A DNA stretch of 64,000 nucleotides. Origin: Cerasicoccus sp. TK19100. GTDB lineage: Bacteria > Verrucomicrobiota > Verrucomicrobiia > Opitutales > Cerasicoccaceae. Positions 36,341 through 48,011 of this stretch are shown piece after piece (the stretch's first letter is position 1; the number at the start of each line of letters is the position of its first letter). The position numbers and the translations under genes are program-made. The stretch is from positions 620,001 to 684,000 of the forward strand of contig NZ_JAPWDU010000001.1 of NCBI RefSeq assembly GCF_027257155.1, given 5' to 3'. The notes under the pieces are model-generated. The model did no database searches, was not told the DNA's origin, and saw nothing but the letters and a program-made list of their open reading frames with translations.

Positions 36341-39300
36341 TTAGAACAGCAAGCCAGCGCGGAAGGAGACGGAATTCGCGAGGAAGTTCTGGCCAAAGTC
36401 CAGGTTGTATTGTAGGCGGAACTCGGCGGCATCGGCTTTAATCAGGTCGATGCCGATCTCCACATTGCCGACCCAGTCATCGCCCTCGTAGGAAGTCGTG
36501 AGGGTAGGGCTTCCGGCTGGCGTGGAGGCCAGGCGAGAAGTGATGGTGTGATTGGAGTTCGACCACCATTCAGCACCAAACCGGCCATAGGGGCGCAGCA
36601 CCGAATCGTCGATGTTGATACGTCCGCCGATTTCCACTTCGGGATTCAGGCCTACCTGCGTCAGGTTGCTCTCGTTGAAGTGCATGTTCAGCGCGCCACC
36701 ACCGGATTCAGTGTAGGCGGGGATGTTCATGTGCATCAGATCGATATTGGAGCCGGGGCGGATATACCACATGCCCATATCGAAATTATAGGCACCGCGG
36801 AGTCGTCCCGAGTAAATGTAGTTCTTTTGCGTAGAGGTGGCAGTGCGGAGCGTGCCTCCGGAATTAACGACACGGGAATAATCCATCTCTCCGTAGGTGA
36901 AGCCCATGGAGCCGGACAGCAGCCAATTCTCATCGAGGATTTTCTTCACCACGGCACCACCGGCGTAGTAGTCACCGTTGCCGGATGATGGAACGTTGGT
37001 GGCCGTAACATTGCGGCTGGTGAAGTTGAGGCCGCCGCCGAGATACCAACGATCGTGCAGCTCCTGCTGGCCGCCAAAGTGGAACACGGTGTCGTCCTGG
37101 TCGTAGCCGGAAATCTGTTGGCTGTTGCTATGCTCGAGGTTTGTATAAGTGGTCCGCGCATAAGCACCGCTGGCTTCGGAAAGCTGAGCCGTGTCGCCCA
37201 CGAAGACCGGGATCGAGTGCAGGCTCTTTTGGAAGCTACTGGCACTGTGTGCGGCACTGGCCTGCGTGGCGGTATGGACTTCCGGAGACAGATCTTGCAG
37301 CGCCTTTTGGTATTCGCCGGACGAATTGATGTTCAGCAAATGCGTGATGTGCTCGCCGGTTTCGCCAGTGCTGGCCTGCGTGCTGTGTGCACCAGAGGTG
37401 TTGATGAGCGCATTCAGATAGTTGGCCGATGCGCCGACATTGGGGCGAGAATCGCCAAGGTCTTTTAGCGCCTTGTGCGGATCCACGTTGGCCTTCAGGC
37501 GAACGTCGCTTAAGATCCCGTTGTCTTGCACGATGCTAAAATTCACCATGGAACTCTGGGTTATCTGAATGCCTTCAGTGTTGATGTCCTCCAATAGGCC
37601 GCTCTTGAGGATGGTAAATTCCGAGCCGTTCAGCGTGCTCAAATCGGTGGGCAAGCCGTCTTTGACGAAGTTGGGCTTGATCTTACCCTGCGCTAGTGAA
37701 GTGCTGCCACCGGACACGGTTAACATGTCGTTCTCAGAAGTGCGGCCATTGAGGTCCAGGTTCCACACGCCGGTCTGCGTTTGAGTAAAGCTACCATTGA
37801 GTGTGCTCTTGCCGATGACACCCGGGCCAGCGATATCGAAAATGCCAGCATTATTGAACACTCCACCATTGAGATCAATGGAATCTCCCGGCTGGTAGGA
37901 TGCGTGTTGGTTGTTGTTAAAGGTAATCGCAGAGCTGCTGTCGTTGGTGCGGATGTTGCCAATGATAACGCCGAGGAGGTTATTATTGATGGTAGTCTGT
38001 CCGGTGTTGCTGAGGCTGATGGCGGTGCCGGATTTGGCGCTGAGTGTGCCATGGGAGTAGTTGATGCTGTTGCTGTCATTGCCGCCATCGAGCCAGATGC
38101 CAGCCGCGTCGTGGCCATCGCCGCCCGTGATGGAACCCTTGTGAGTCAACTCGATGCTTCCGTAAGAGTCACTAAAGTCGGAGAACACGGTGCCTTCGCT
38201 GGCCAGGATACCATTCTGTGCAAAAATGCCGACAGCTTGATATCCGGTTGCGGAAATGGTGCCCACCAGATCGATGATGGTATTGCCAGTAGAGCCTCCT
38301 TGCGTATTGCTGCCACGGTACGAGTGGCCGTTGAAATCGTGGATGGTAATGCCGCCTGCCGAGCCAACTGCGCCACCGCCATTGGCCAGATTCTGTGTGT
38401 AGATACCGTGGGCATAATCGCCGGTGGTCTTTATCTGAACCGAGTGGGCGTTTTCATCCGCCATCACGATGGAAAGGTTGCCGGTGCTTGCGTTGCCGCT
38501 GGAACCACCTTCCGGCGCTGCTGCGAGGAATTCTCGGAGCGAGTCAACGGCACCCTCAAAGGCTCCAGTATAGCCACCGCCACCACCAATTGCTTGTGCG
38601 AAAATGCCTACGGCACCTTTGCCGCTGGTTTGAATCGAAGCGCGGTTGCCGAGGTTTATCGTAAGGTAGCCTGCATTGCCGTAGCCCGCGCCGAAGTATC
38701 CGGTCACGGTTTGCTGGGTGTTCGTGCCTACGCCATCGGAGCCAAGGCCACCACCGCCGCCGATGCTTTGCGCAAGAATGCCGAAAGCGTTATCGCCGTG
38801 CGTTGTAATGGCTCCATCGTGGTTGATGATCAGATCGCCACCATCGCCGTTGTTGCTCCAATCACTGCCAAGCTGCAGAGCGATCGTCCCCGTCGCGTTG
38901 TTGAGGCTGTTGATGTAGTCATTCTTTAAGTCATTTAAATCAACGCCATTGTCTGTCAGAATCGTCTCGATTTGCGTTACGAAATTGGGGTCTGTCGCGA
39001 CGCCACTACTGCCGTCGCTATCCGATGGATTCACTAGGAAAAGGCCGCCACCGCCGCCAATCGATTGTGCTACGACGCCATGAGACTCGGAGCCGTAGGT
39101 TTCGATGGAGCTGCTCTTATTCACGTTGACCGTGACTATGTCGCTCTGGGAATGGCTGCCATTGGTACCTGCGCTGCCGAGCTGGCCAGATATATCCAAG
39201 CCGAAGGTGCTGTCGGTTGTGGAGAAGACCGCCACGCCGCCGCCGCCGCCGATGCTTTGAGCAAGGATGCCGAATGAAGAATGTCCGTGAGTGGTGATCT

Positions 39301-42300
39301 CACCAGCGTGGGTAACTGTCACTGCGGCACCATCGCCTTGGGCTCCATCTGTGCCGCCAACGCCGAAGTTGTTGTCAAACGGGTCCGCTGCCGACAGGTC
39401 TTTTTCGAAGGTGGTGCCATCTTGGCCAGCGATGCCGCCTGCGCCACCACCACCGCCAATTGAGTGGGCAAAAATACCGAAGGCTGCATCACCAAAGGTT
39501 TCAATATTCCCCTCGTTGGTCACGGTGACGGTTCCGCCATCGCCACCCGCGCCGCCAGAGCCGCCGATGCCAACATTGAAGCTCATGGAGGGCATGCCAT
39601 CGTCGCCTTCCTCGTCATCCTCACTGTTCAGGTAGTCTTTCAAGTCGTCGGCGACACCGGGCGCGCTGTCTTTGAGCTTGTTGTTCAGTAAGTCCTTGAT
39701 CTTGGAAATGTCTTTGCCGAAGCCGAACTTTTCGCCCACGTAACCTTCGATTTTATCTTGCACGAATTCATGGAGTTCTTCGAAGTCAGCGTCCGCCGTT
39801 TGGGTTCCGCCGACGCCTCCACCACCGCCCACTGATAGCGCGTGAATGCCGTGTGAGCCATCTCCATTGGTAATGATGTTGGCGTTTTTGGTGTTGCTGA
39901 CGGTGACTGCATCGCCATGAGAGCCACTGCCGCCGGAGCCGCCGATATTGAATCCGATATTGATGTTCTGCGCACTGGAGCTGGCCCCGGAAGCGCCTGC
40001 GCCACCACCACCGCCGATACTGTAAGCCAAAATGCCGCGGGAGTCGCTGGCACCGGTGATGATCGTACCGTCATTGGTGGCGTTGACCTTACCACCGTGG
40101 TTCCCGCTGCCGCCCGAGCCACCAATCGAGATATTGGTGTCGATATTGGTGCTATTGGACAGGGAGAGATATTGGATGTCTCCCGCAAACTCGAGCTTGA
40201 TGCTGGGCGTGGTGGTCGAGCTGGAGCCGGTGCCGCCATCGCCACCACCGCCGCCAACGCTGACGGCATGAATGCCATCAGAGGCAAAGCCATTGGTAAT
40301 GATGACACTGTCCGTGTGGACGTGGGCATCCACTTCACCTCCGGTGCCGCCATCGCCACCGTTACCTCCAATGGATACGCCCACGTTTGCCTGCTTGCCG
40401 CCGCCGTAGGTGTTTGTCTGAGTGAGGGCGTTGCCGCCCATGCCGCCACCGCCGCCGATGCTGCTCGCGTAAATGCCGCGTGATTGCATGCCATTGGTGA
40501 CAATCATGCCGTGGGTGTCGACCTGGACTTTGCCGCCGCTTGCGCCGCCGCCGCCGTCGCCGCCAATGCCAATCGTGGCGCTGGCTGAAGGCACATCTGG
40601 CAGGCTTAGCACCGAAGAGAGGGCAGAGGCCTGGCCGCCTTTGCCGCCGCCCCCACCAATACTCACAGCGACGATGCCGCTGGAGTCCGAGCTCTCGGTG
40701 GTGATGTCGGAGTGGTAGTCGATGGTCACGGATCCGGCATTGTTGCCATCACCGCCGGCACCGCCTTTACCGATGTTGACTCCGAGTCCGAGGGTGTAGT
40801 CATTGGTCGAAGCCGCACCGCCCATGCCTCCCGAACCGCCGATGCTGAAGGCCTCGATGCCGGAGGAGGATACGCCAGACGTTACGATAGGGGCTTGGTA
40901 AAATTGTTTTTTATCCGCGTTGATCACATCAGAAATAGTGACATCACCGCCTTTTCCTCCCTGGGAACCGCTACCGGCATCGCCAACGGTAACGATGATG
41001 CCCGATGTTTGGTCGTCGCCTCCTTGCCCGCCGCCGCCGCCGAGACTCTGCGCCAGAATCGCTGGAGCGTTGGAGCCGCCAGTGGTGATTGCGTTGTTAT
41101 TTTGAATGGATACTTTTGAGCCATCGCCACCCGTGCCGCCGTCTCCACCTTGGCTGAAGAACCAACCGCTGGGGCTTCCCCCTGATGCGCCGGAACCACT
41201 GTCCTGAGCTGCATTATTCGCCACTTGGAGCGCGCCTGATGCGTTGCCCCCACCGATGCTCTGGGCAATGATGCCGATGGCGTTGTCGCCTTGAGTCGAA
41301 ATGGATCCGGTGATGCCTGTGGTTGAGCCAGTAATGGTTACCGTCCCCGCTTTGGCGGATTGACCACCATCGCCACCATGGAAAATGCCGTCGCCACCGC
41401 TTCCGCCCGTGCCGCCTACGCTTTGCAATACAACGCCAAATGAGTGGTCGCCCGTGGTTGAGATGCTACCTTCATTGGTGAAGGTGATGTCGCCGCCGTT
41501 ACCGCCTATGCCGCCGTAATCGTTAGAGCTTCCCCCGGAACCGTCACCTCCGTCGCCGCCAATTGACTCTAAGGTTACGGTTGGCGCTACATCTCCGTCA
41601 GTAGAAATATGGCCGGAATTGGTGAAGCTAACGCTGCCGCCGTTGCCGCCTGCGCTGCCCCAAGTGCCCGTTTCGCCGCTGCCGGCACTGCCGGCACTGC
41701 CGCCATTGGCTTGAGCGATGATCGCTGGGACACCGTCGCTTGAAAGTTTTACGATCGCCTTTTTGCCGATGTCCACGGTCACTTTGCCGCCACTTCCAGC
41801 AGGGGCGGAGTCACCGGCGACTCCCGTTCCTTCGGCCGTGTCATCGCCACCATTGCCTCCATCGCCACCGCTGGCGGATATGGTGACGCCGGTGACGCTG
41901 GGGGAAAGGTTTTCTCCGGTTAGTGAGCCATTGATGGTCAGGTGGGCGTCGCCTCCATTGCCGCCGATATCGCCGGTGCCAGGGTAGTCATTGTCCTCCC
42001 AGAAGTGGCTGTTTTTGCTGGCGCCATGGCCGCCATCGCCGCCGTCAGCTTGCATCGAAATGCCCGCGGTGAGGGGGCCAGCAAACTGAAGACTGCCATT
42101 TTCCGCGATGGTTAAAGCCAGGTAGCCGCCATTGCCACCGACGGTGGTTATGGGGGTAATGTTTTCCATGGCGTAACCATCCGAGAAATTACCGCCTCCG
42201 GTGTCGCCACCGGATGCAGAGAGCGTCACTGCCGGTCGTAGCACGATTTCTTGATCGAGGGCAGTGTCGATGGTGATATCCAAGTTGCCGCCGTTGCCAC

Positions 42301-42595
42301 CGCTGCCATCCTTGGCGTCACGATTACCATTTCCACCAACGCCCCCGTCGCTAATGATCGTGATAGGCAAGTTTTGGGGCAGTTCTGACTGGATTTCGCT
42401 CGTTTTGAATGTCGCGTCACCTCCATTTGTGCCGCTAGTTCCCGAAGTGCCAGGATCATCGGTGCTTCCGTAAGAGCCATCGCTGCCTGCGGAACCGGAG
42501 AGGTCCAGTTGATAAGCGGGGGTGACGTCAGCCCATAGCGATGGCAAAGCACTTGTGATGATGCTGGAAGTTAACAGTAGAGTTATTCCCTTCAT
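36341..42595 (-). CDS. Gly-rich autotransporter with C-terminal beta-barrel
   Basis: A 2084-residue type Va-like autotransporter. It has a signal peptide (KGITLLLTSSIITSALPSLWA), a long passenger of Gly/Ser-rich repeats, a beta-helix linker (INLGNRASIQTSG to about residue 1750), and a C-terminal outer-membrane barrel of roughly 270 residues ending in the typical aromatic-terminated strand (SVSFRAGLLF). The passenger contains about 14 copies of a SIGGGGGxGG-type motif at roughly 60-100-residue spacing, usually preceded by a GIxAxS strand. This resembles large adhesins of the autotransporter-barrel family. A surface adhesion role is inference. Translation would start in a leader shared in part with the gene at 51190. 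Confidence 0.9.
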   Translation of the reverse strand: MKGITLLLTSSIITSALPSLWADVTPAYQLDLSGSAGSDGSYGSTDDPGTSGTSGTNGGDATFKTSEIQSELPQNLPITIISDGGVGGNGNRDAKDGSGGNGGNLDITIDTALDQEIVLRPAVTLSASGGDTGGGNFSDGYAMENITPITTVGGNGGYLALTIAENGSLQFAGPLTAGISMQADGGDGGHGASKNSHFWEDNDYPGTGDIGGNGGDAHLTINGSLTGENLSPSVTGVTISASGGDGGNGGDDTAEGTGVAGDSAPAGSGGKVTVDIGKKAIVKLSSDGVPAIIAQANGGSAGSAGSGETGTWGSAGGNGGSVSFTNSGHISTDGDVAPTVTLESIGGDGGDGSGGSSNDYGGIGGNGGDITFTNEGSISTTGDHSFGVVLQSVGGTGGSGGDGIFHGGDGGQSAKAGTVTITGSTTGITGSISTQGDNAIGIIAQSIGGGNASGALQVANNAAQDSGSGASGGSPSGWFFSQGGDGGTGGDGSKVSIQNNNAITTGGSNAPAILAQSLGGGGGQGGDDQTSGIIVTVGDAGSGSQGGKGGDVTISDVINADKKQFYQAPIVTSGVSSSGIEAFSIGGSGGMGGAASTNDYTLGLGVNIGKGGAGGDGNNAGSVTIDYHSDITTESSDSSGIVAVSIGGGGGKGGQASALSSVLSLPDVPSASATIGIGGDGGGGASGGKVQVDTHGMIVTNGMQSRGIYASSIGGGGGMGGNALTQTNTYGGGKQANVGVSIGGNGGDGGTGGEVDAHVHTDSVIITNGFASDGIHAVSVGGGGGDGGTGSSSTTTPSIKLEFAGDIQYLSLSNSTNIDTNISIGGSGGSGNHGGKVNATNDGTIITGASDSRGILAYSIGGGGGAGASGASSSAQNINIGFNIGGSGGSGSHGDAVTVSNTKNANIITNGDGSHGIHALSVGGGGGVGGTQTADADFEELHEFVQDKIEGYVGEKFGFGKDISKIKDLLNNKLKDSAPGVADDLKDYLNSEDDEEGDDGMPSMSFNVGIGGSGGAGGDGGTVTVTNEGNIETFGDAAFGIFAHSIGGGGGAGGIAGQDGTTFEKDLSAADPFDNNFGVGGTDGAQGDGAAVTVTHAGEITTHGHSSFGILAQSIGGGGGVAVFSTTDSTFGLDISGQLGSAGTNGSHSQSDIVTVNVNKSSSIETYGSESHGVVAQSIGGGGGLFLVNPSDSDGSSGVATDPNFVTQIETILTDNGVDLNDLKNDYINSLNNATGTIALQLGSDWSNNGDGGDLIINHDGAITTHGDNAFGILAQSIGGGGGLGSDGVGTNTQQTVTGYFGAGYGNAGYLTINLGNRASIQTSGKGAVGIFAQAIGGGGGYTGAFEGAVDSLREFLAAAPEGGSSGNASTGNLSIVMADENAHSVQIKTTGDYAHGIYTQNLANGGGAVGSAGGITIHDFNGHSYRGSNTQGGSTGNTIIDLVGTISATGYQAVGIFAQNGILASEGTVFSDFSDSYGSIELTHKGSITGGDGHDAAGIWLDGGNDSNSINYSHGTLSAKSGTAISLSNTGQTTINNNLLGVIIGNIRTNDSSSAITFNNNQHASYQPGDSIDLNGGVFNNAGIFDIAGPGVIGKSTLNGSFTQTQTGVWNLDLNGRTSENDMLTVSGGSTSLAQGKIKPNFVKDGLPTDLSTLNGSEFTILKSGLLEDINTEGIQITQSSMVNFSIVQDNGILSDVRLKANVDPHKALKDLGDSRPNVGASANYLNALINTSGAHSTQASTGETGEHITHLLNINSSGEYQKALQDLSPEVHTATQASAAHSASSFQKSLHSIPVFVGDTAQLSEASGAYARTTYTNLEHSNSQQISGYDQDDTVFHFGGQQELHDRWYLGGGLNFTSRNVTATNVPSSGNGDYYAGGAVVKKILDENWLLSGSMGFTYGEMDYSRVVNSGGTLRTATSTQKNYIYSGRLRGAYNFDMGMWYIRPGSNIDLMHMNIPAYTESGGGALNMHFNESNLTQVGLNPEVEIGGRINIDDSVLRPYGRFGAEWWSNSNHTITSRLASTPAGSPTLTTSYEGDDWVGNVEIGIDLIKADAAEFRLQYNLDFGQNFLANSVSFRAGLLF

Positions 42596-42831
42596 GATTG
42601 TGCAGTAGTACAGACCTTATTTGGGTCGTTTTATTTTTCTGAGCGGTGATTAATTAGGGCCATTTGCGCCTGATATTGTCAATTTTAATACTTTTGCCTG
42701 TGTGATTTCACCGAGGTTTAGGTATAATCATTCATGTTGAGAGTTTGAGTAAGGCGCTTTGAATATATTCCACATGGTTTCAATCTTTTGGGGATGAAGC
42801 ATGGCACTCGCGTTGTTGAGAGTGTGATGGC

Positions 42832-42866
42832 ACAAAAAAACAGCGCCGGAATGTTCCGACGCTGTT
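42832..42866 (-). terminator. Rho-independent terminator of rpoD
   Basis: On the minus strand the sequence reads AACAGCGTCGGAA, a short loop, TTCCGGCGCTGTT and then a run of T. It lies 22 bp beyond the rpoD stop and would end the dnaG-rpoD transcript. Confidence 0.85.
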
Positions 42867-42887
42867 GATGAAAGAGTTTGCGAAGCC

Positions 42888-44750
<1,863 letters not shown>

Positions 44751-44771
44751 GTTTTTGCTGGGTGTGTCTAC

Positions 44772-46613
44772 TTAGTTGGGCAATTCAATGGTGGGAGGCT
44801 GAAGCTTGAGGCGGCGAAGGCGGATGCGCTCCTGGTGAAGCTTCCGCATTTCCTCAGGCGGGACAGATTGAGCGTTTAGAATACGCTCTTCCAGATCTTG
44901 CTGGGCGCGTTTGATGTATTGTTCGAATAAGCGGCGAATGCATTCATTAACGGCTTGGATCGGGTCTTCAAAAGTAAGTTCGCGCGTGAGCAATTGGTAA
45001 ATATAGTTCCGTTCGTCCTCATTTTCAAGAAGGGGTTCCAGTGTTTCCGCGCCGTCCCATTGATCAATCTCGGCTTCTGCTAGGACAAGGCCAAGCAGCC
45101 TCCCGTCTCGTTGGGAGGTGTCAAGCCATTCATGGTCAATGGTTTGTGCATAATGCTGGGCCAGATCTGGCCGATGTAAAGCGGTGAATAATAAGACTGA
45201 CTCCGCGCTTGTCAATTTTTCAGTGTTACCGTTCTGCTGGGCGGGCTGGGGCGCAGGTTGGCCCTGAGCGCGCTGGTCGCGCTGGCGGTGGCGGCGGAAG
45301 TCCGTCTCCAAAGCCGAGCGGTCAGTGCGCGTAAGATGCGCCAGTTCGTCCAAATATTCCCCTCGTACAACGGCGCTATCGCAGCCGGCTAAAGTGGTAA
45401 ACATCGTTTCCAGCACCGCCGCCTTGTCTCGCGGAGTCGACTGGCCGGGTTTAGGCAGTAGCGCATTGACGGCAAAACGGACGGCGCTCAGGCGCTTGGC
45501 GCGGAGCTCTTCTAAGGCATTGGCTCCCTGATCGCGGAGCAGGTCGTCCGGATCCATGCCTTCGGGTAGGGGGAGAAAATGCACCTCCAGACCGGCGGCG
45601 AGGGCCAGTGGGAGCATCCGCATGGCCGCCTTTTGTCCGGCGCGGTCGCCATCGAGCAGCACCTCGATTTTGGGCGTGTATTTACGCAGCAGGGAAAGCT
45701 GGTTTTCGGTGATTGCCGTGCCCTGCGGGGCAACGGCCTCATGGACGCCTTGCTGAAAGCAGCGCAAGCAGTCGAGCTGGCCCTCGACCAGGACAAAGGC
45801 CTTGGTCTCGTCGATGTGCTTACGAGCGTGGTCGAGGCCGAAGAGCACGTTGCTTTTCGTAAAGAGTGGCGTCTCGGGCGAGTTAACGTATTTTGCTTCC
45901 TTGGAGTTGTCGTCCTCGGGCACGAGGTCGGTGGTGCGTGCGGTGAACGCAATGACGCGGCCCTGGATGTCGCGGATGGGAATCATCAACCGGCCGCGGA
46001 AGCGGGGCCGGGCCCGGGAGGCGTCCCGCGCGTTGTCGTAAATGTAAAGCAAGCCGCAGGCCTTGAGCGCCTCAATGGAGAAGCCCTTACCTGCCATGTA
46101 TTTCACAAAGCCTTCGCCGGAGGAGGGGGCCAGGCCGATTTTGTATTCGTCGGCCATTTCGAGCGGAAACTGGCGCTTTTCGGTCCAGTATTCGCGGATA
46201 AACTCAGCCTCAGGGTGGTCGGCGTGGAAGGCGCGGTGGTAGTAGTCCGTCGCGACTTCGTGGATCTGGAACAGCTCTTTGCGCAGTGATGCGCGCTCCG
46301 GTGTCATGCCGTCGCTGTCGTATTCCAGCGGCACGTTGTAGCGCTCGGCGAGGAATTCCACGGCCTCGGGGAAGCTGAGGTTTTCCTTGAGCATGACAAA
46401 GCGGAAGAGGTTCCCCGCGTTGCCGCTGGAGTAGTCGTGGAAGACGTTTTTCTCCGGGTGGACGTAAAAGCTGGGCGTTTTCTCGCTGCCAAATGGCGAT
46501 AAGCCCCGCCACTGGGCTCCTGCGCGCTTCATTTGCGTGTATAATCCCGCAACGTCCACCAGGCTAACTTGCTGGTTGATGGTATCGAGGCAGCTTTGCG
46601 CAATTAAGGGCAT
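44772..46613 (-). CDS. dnaG: DNA primase DnaG, zinc ligands replaced
   Basis: Primase synthesises RNA primers at the replication fork. The start is placed at MPLIAQSCLDTINQQVSLVD (613 residues), giving the usual N-terminus. The catalytic core is normal: WTEKRQFPLEMADEYKIG, the basic FRGRLMIPIRDIQGRVIAF segment, and a TOPRIM domain with VLVEGQLD and LLDGDRAGQKAA. The N-terminal zinc-ribbon fold is recognisable (GLSPFGSEKTPSFYVHPEKN), but all four zinc ligands are changed: Ser39, Gly42, Asp60 and Ser63 stand where CxxH and CxxC are expected. A helicase-binding-like C-terminal region follows a Gln/Pro-rich linker. It is the first gene of the dnaG-rpoD pair. Confidence 0.93.
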   Translation of the reverse strand: MPLIAQSCLDTINQQVSLVDVAGLYTQMKRAGAQWRGLSPFGSEKTPSFYVHPEKNVFHDYSSGNAGNLFRFVMLKENLSFPEAVEFLAERYNVPLEYDSDGMTPERASLRKELFQIHEVATDYYHRAFHADHPEAEFIREYWTEKRQFPLEMADEYKIGLAPSSGEGFVKYMAGKGFSIEALKACGLLYIYDNARDASRARPRFRGRLMIPIRDIQGRVIAFTARTTDLVPEDDNSKEAKYVNSPETPLFTKSNVLFGLDHARKHIDETKAFVLVEGQLDCLRCFQQGVHEAVAPQGTAITENQLSLLRKYTPKIEVLLDGDRAGQKAAMRMLPLALAAGLEVHFLPLPEGMDPDDLLRDQGANALEELRAKRLSAVRFAVNALLPKPGQSTPRDKAAVLETMFTTLAGCDSAVVRGEYLDELAHLTRTDRSALETDFRRHRQRDQRAQGQPAPQPAQQNGNTEKLTSAESVLLFTALHRPDLAQHYAQTIDHEWLDTSQRDGRLLGLVLAEAEIDQWDGAETLEPLLENEDERNYIYQLLTRELTFEDPIQAVNECIRRLFEQYIKRAQQDLEERILNAQSVPPEEMRKLHQERIRLRRLKLQPPTIELPN

Positions 46614-46784
46614 AACGTATGAATCTGGCAGATATCCCCTCCAAGGCCAAGCGCGCACGGAAGTTTTTTTATAGAGGTCGCCCGCAATCTAATTTGCAGT
46701 TGAGAATGTATCAGCTAAGAATCTTTTGGCCCTGACTGCAATTACACTTGATTTGCAAGATGGTAGGGTTATTAATTGCTGGAT

Positions 46785-47384
46785 ATGGGTATTATACGCT
46801 ACATTCTGCCACTGGTCTTAGTAACTAACCTGAATGCAATGTTGATCTTTTCATTGCAGGATGTCGGATCGGATTTGGTCCTTACCGCGACTGGGTCCGT
46901 GAATAGTATCACGGGCTTGAACGTCGCTTTAATCAACCAGCCTGGGGGCAACTCTAACATGAATGCCTCGGCTGGACTGTTCGTTGCTGGAACTGGCACC
47001 AGTTTTAATCAGTATAATAACCTAAGTGGTCCGTTGTCGATCGGCTCAGGTGGCGGTTTTGGTATTGCAACAGGTGGTTCGTCAGGTCCATTTGCGGGAA
47101 TTAACGGCTCAGGTGGGAGCCTCTACACGGAAGGAAATTATGTGTTGGGCACGCCGATTAACAGCACTTCCTTTTGGACGGGGGCGTCGCTGGCTTCCTA
47201 CGGCATCACGCCTGGGGTCTACACGTGGACTTGGGGTGGCGGTTCGGGTGACTCAGCTGTGCTCTACGCAGGTGTGACTCCGATCCCCGAGCCGACAACT
47301 TACATTGCGTTGGCGGGCTTTGTTGGGCTCTGGCTGTTTGTGTGGCACCGGCGTTGGGTGAAGGCGCATCAGTCAGCGGAATAG
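46785..47384 (+). CDS. PEP-CTERM sorted surface protein
   Basis: A 199-residue exported protein starting MGIIRYILPLVLVTNLNAML (a TTG three codons upstream is also open). The mature part is Gly/Ser-rich with no known fold. The C-terminus is a complete PEP-CTERM signal: IPEP, helix TYIALAGFVGLWLFVW, then HRRWVK. It is expected to be processed by an exosortase and displayed in the surface matrix. It is divergent from dnaG and independent of it. Confidence 0.85.
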   Translation: MGIIRYILPLVLVTNLNAMLIFSLQDVGSDLVLTATGSVNSITGLNVALINQPGGNSNMNASAGLFVAGTGTSFNQYNNLSGPLSIGSGGGFGIATGGSSGPFAGINGSGGSLYTEGNYVLGTPINSTSFWTGASLASYGITPGVYTWTWGGGSGDSAVLYAGVTPIPEPTTYIALAGFVGLWLFVWHRRWVKAHQSAE

Positions 47385-47474
47385 CCGCTAGTGTCGCAGC
47401 TTCTACCGCCAAGCTCGGTTTGCGGGAGTAGACGGATGGGATTCTGTGGCGAAAGGTTTAACTCAATTCCGCCA

Positions 47475-47804
47475 ATGAATCTCGACTCCATCCGTCCGCT
47501 ACGTCCCGTTTTCCTGATCTTCGCCATCCTTGGCTTTTGCGTGATCAACGGTCCGTTCCTCTATATCGCACTCGCTGATCAGGCGACGTATGATGCCGGC
47601 ATGAGCAACGGCTTGGCCCAGGTCTTCATGGCCGAGGCCTTCCTACTGATGTTTTTCTTCGCCTTCCTGATCGCCAAGCTCGGCCTGAAGAAGCCCGGCT
47701 GGGGGTTCTTTATTTGCATGTCCTTACTCGGCAGCATGGCCTTCAGTATCCCGCTGCAGCTGTATCTGTGGCTTGGGCGGAGAGATGGACTGAAGGAGAA
47801 TTAG
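47475..47804 (+). CDS. Small three-helix membrane protein
   Basis: A 109-residue protein from the ATG of MNLDSIRPLRPVFLIFAILG. It has three membrane helices (VFLIFAILGFCVINGPFLYIAL, VFMAEAFLLMFFFAFLIA, FFICMSLLGSMAFSIPLQLYLW). The arrangement resembles DUF2834-type proteins, but I cannot confirm this. It follows the PEP-CTERM gene by 90 bp on the same strand. Confidence 0.6.
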   Translation: MNLDSIRPLRPVFLIFAILGFCVINGPFLYIALADQATYDAGMSNGLAQVFMAEAFLLMFFFAFLIAKLGLKKPGWGFFICMSLLGSMAFSIPLQLYLWLGRRDGLKEN

Positions 47805-47823
47805 CCTTCATCTCTGGCTTACC

Positions 47824-47907
47824 GGAGGGCAACATTCTATTGTTGCCACCCTCTGGAACAAACAGCGTGAGCGGGCAAAGGGTGGCAACAACGGAGTATT
47901 GCCCTCC
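47824..47907. repeat. Inverted-repeat element (28-bp arms)
   Basis: The arms 47824-47851 (GGAGGGCAACATTC and onward) and 47880-47907 (ending TATTGCCCTCC) are reverse complements at 24 of 28 positions, with a 28-bp loop. It lies between the small membrane gene and the UDG-like gene and would fold into a long hairpin. It differs in sequence from the element at 15051. Confidence 0.65.
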
Positions 47908-48011
47908 AGCACATCTCAAACGAACCGCTCGGTCAGGGGATTCATACCTCAATCTACGCCATCCGCGCCTTTTTCCTTTAATCTTTTTCCTTTAATCTTT
48001 TTCCTCTCCTC

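Noticed and set aside
36341-42595. Dense GGTGGCGG-type DNA repeats resembling an array
   Set aside because: They are codons for the Gly/Ser-rich autotransporter passenger in one continuous frame; no regular repeat-spacer structure.
42715-42727. TATAAT box pointing right (possible small RNA promoter)
   Set aside because: No -35 partner at normal spacing and no forward terminator before the rpoD gene end.
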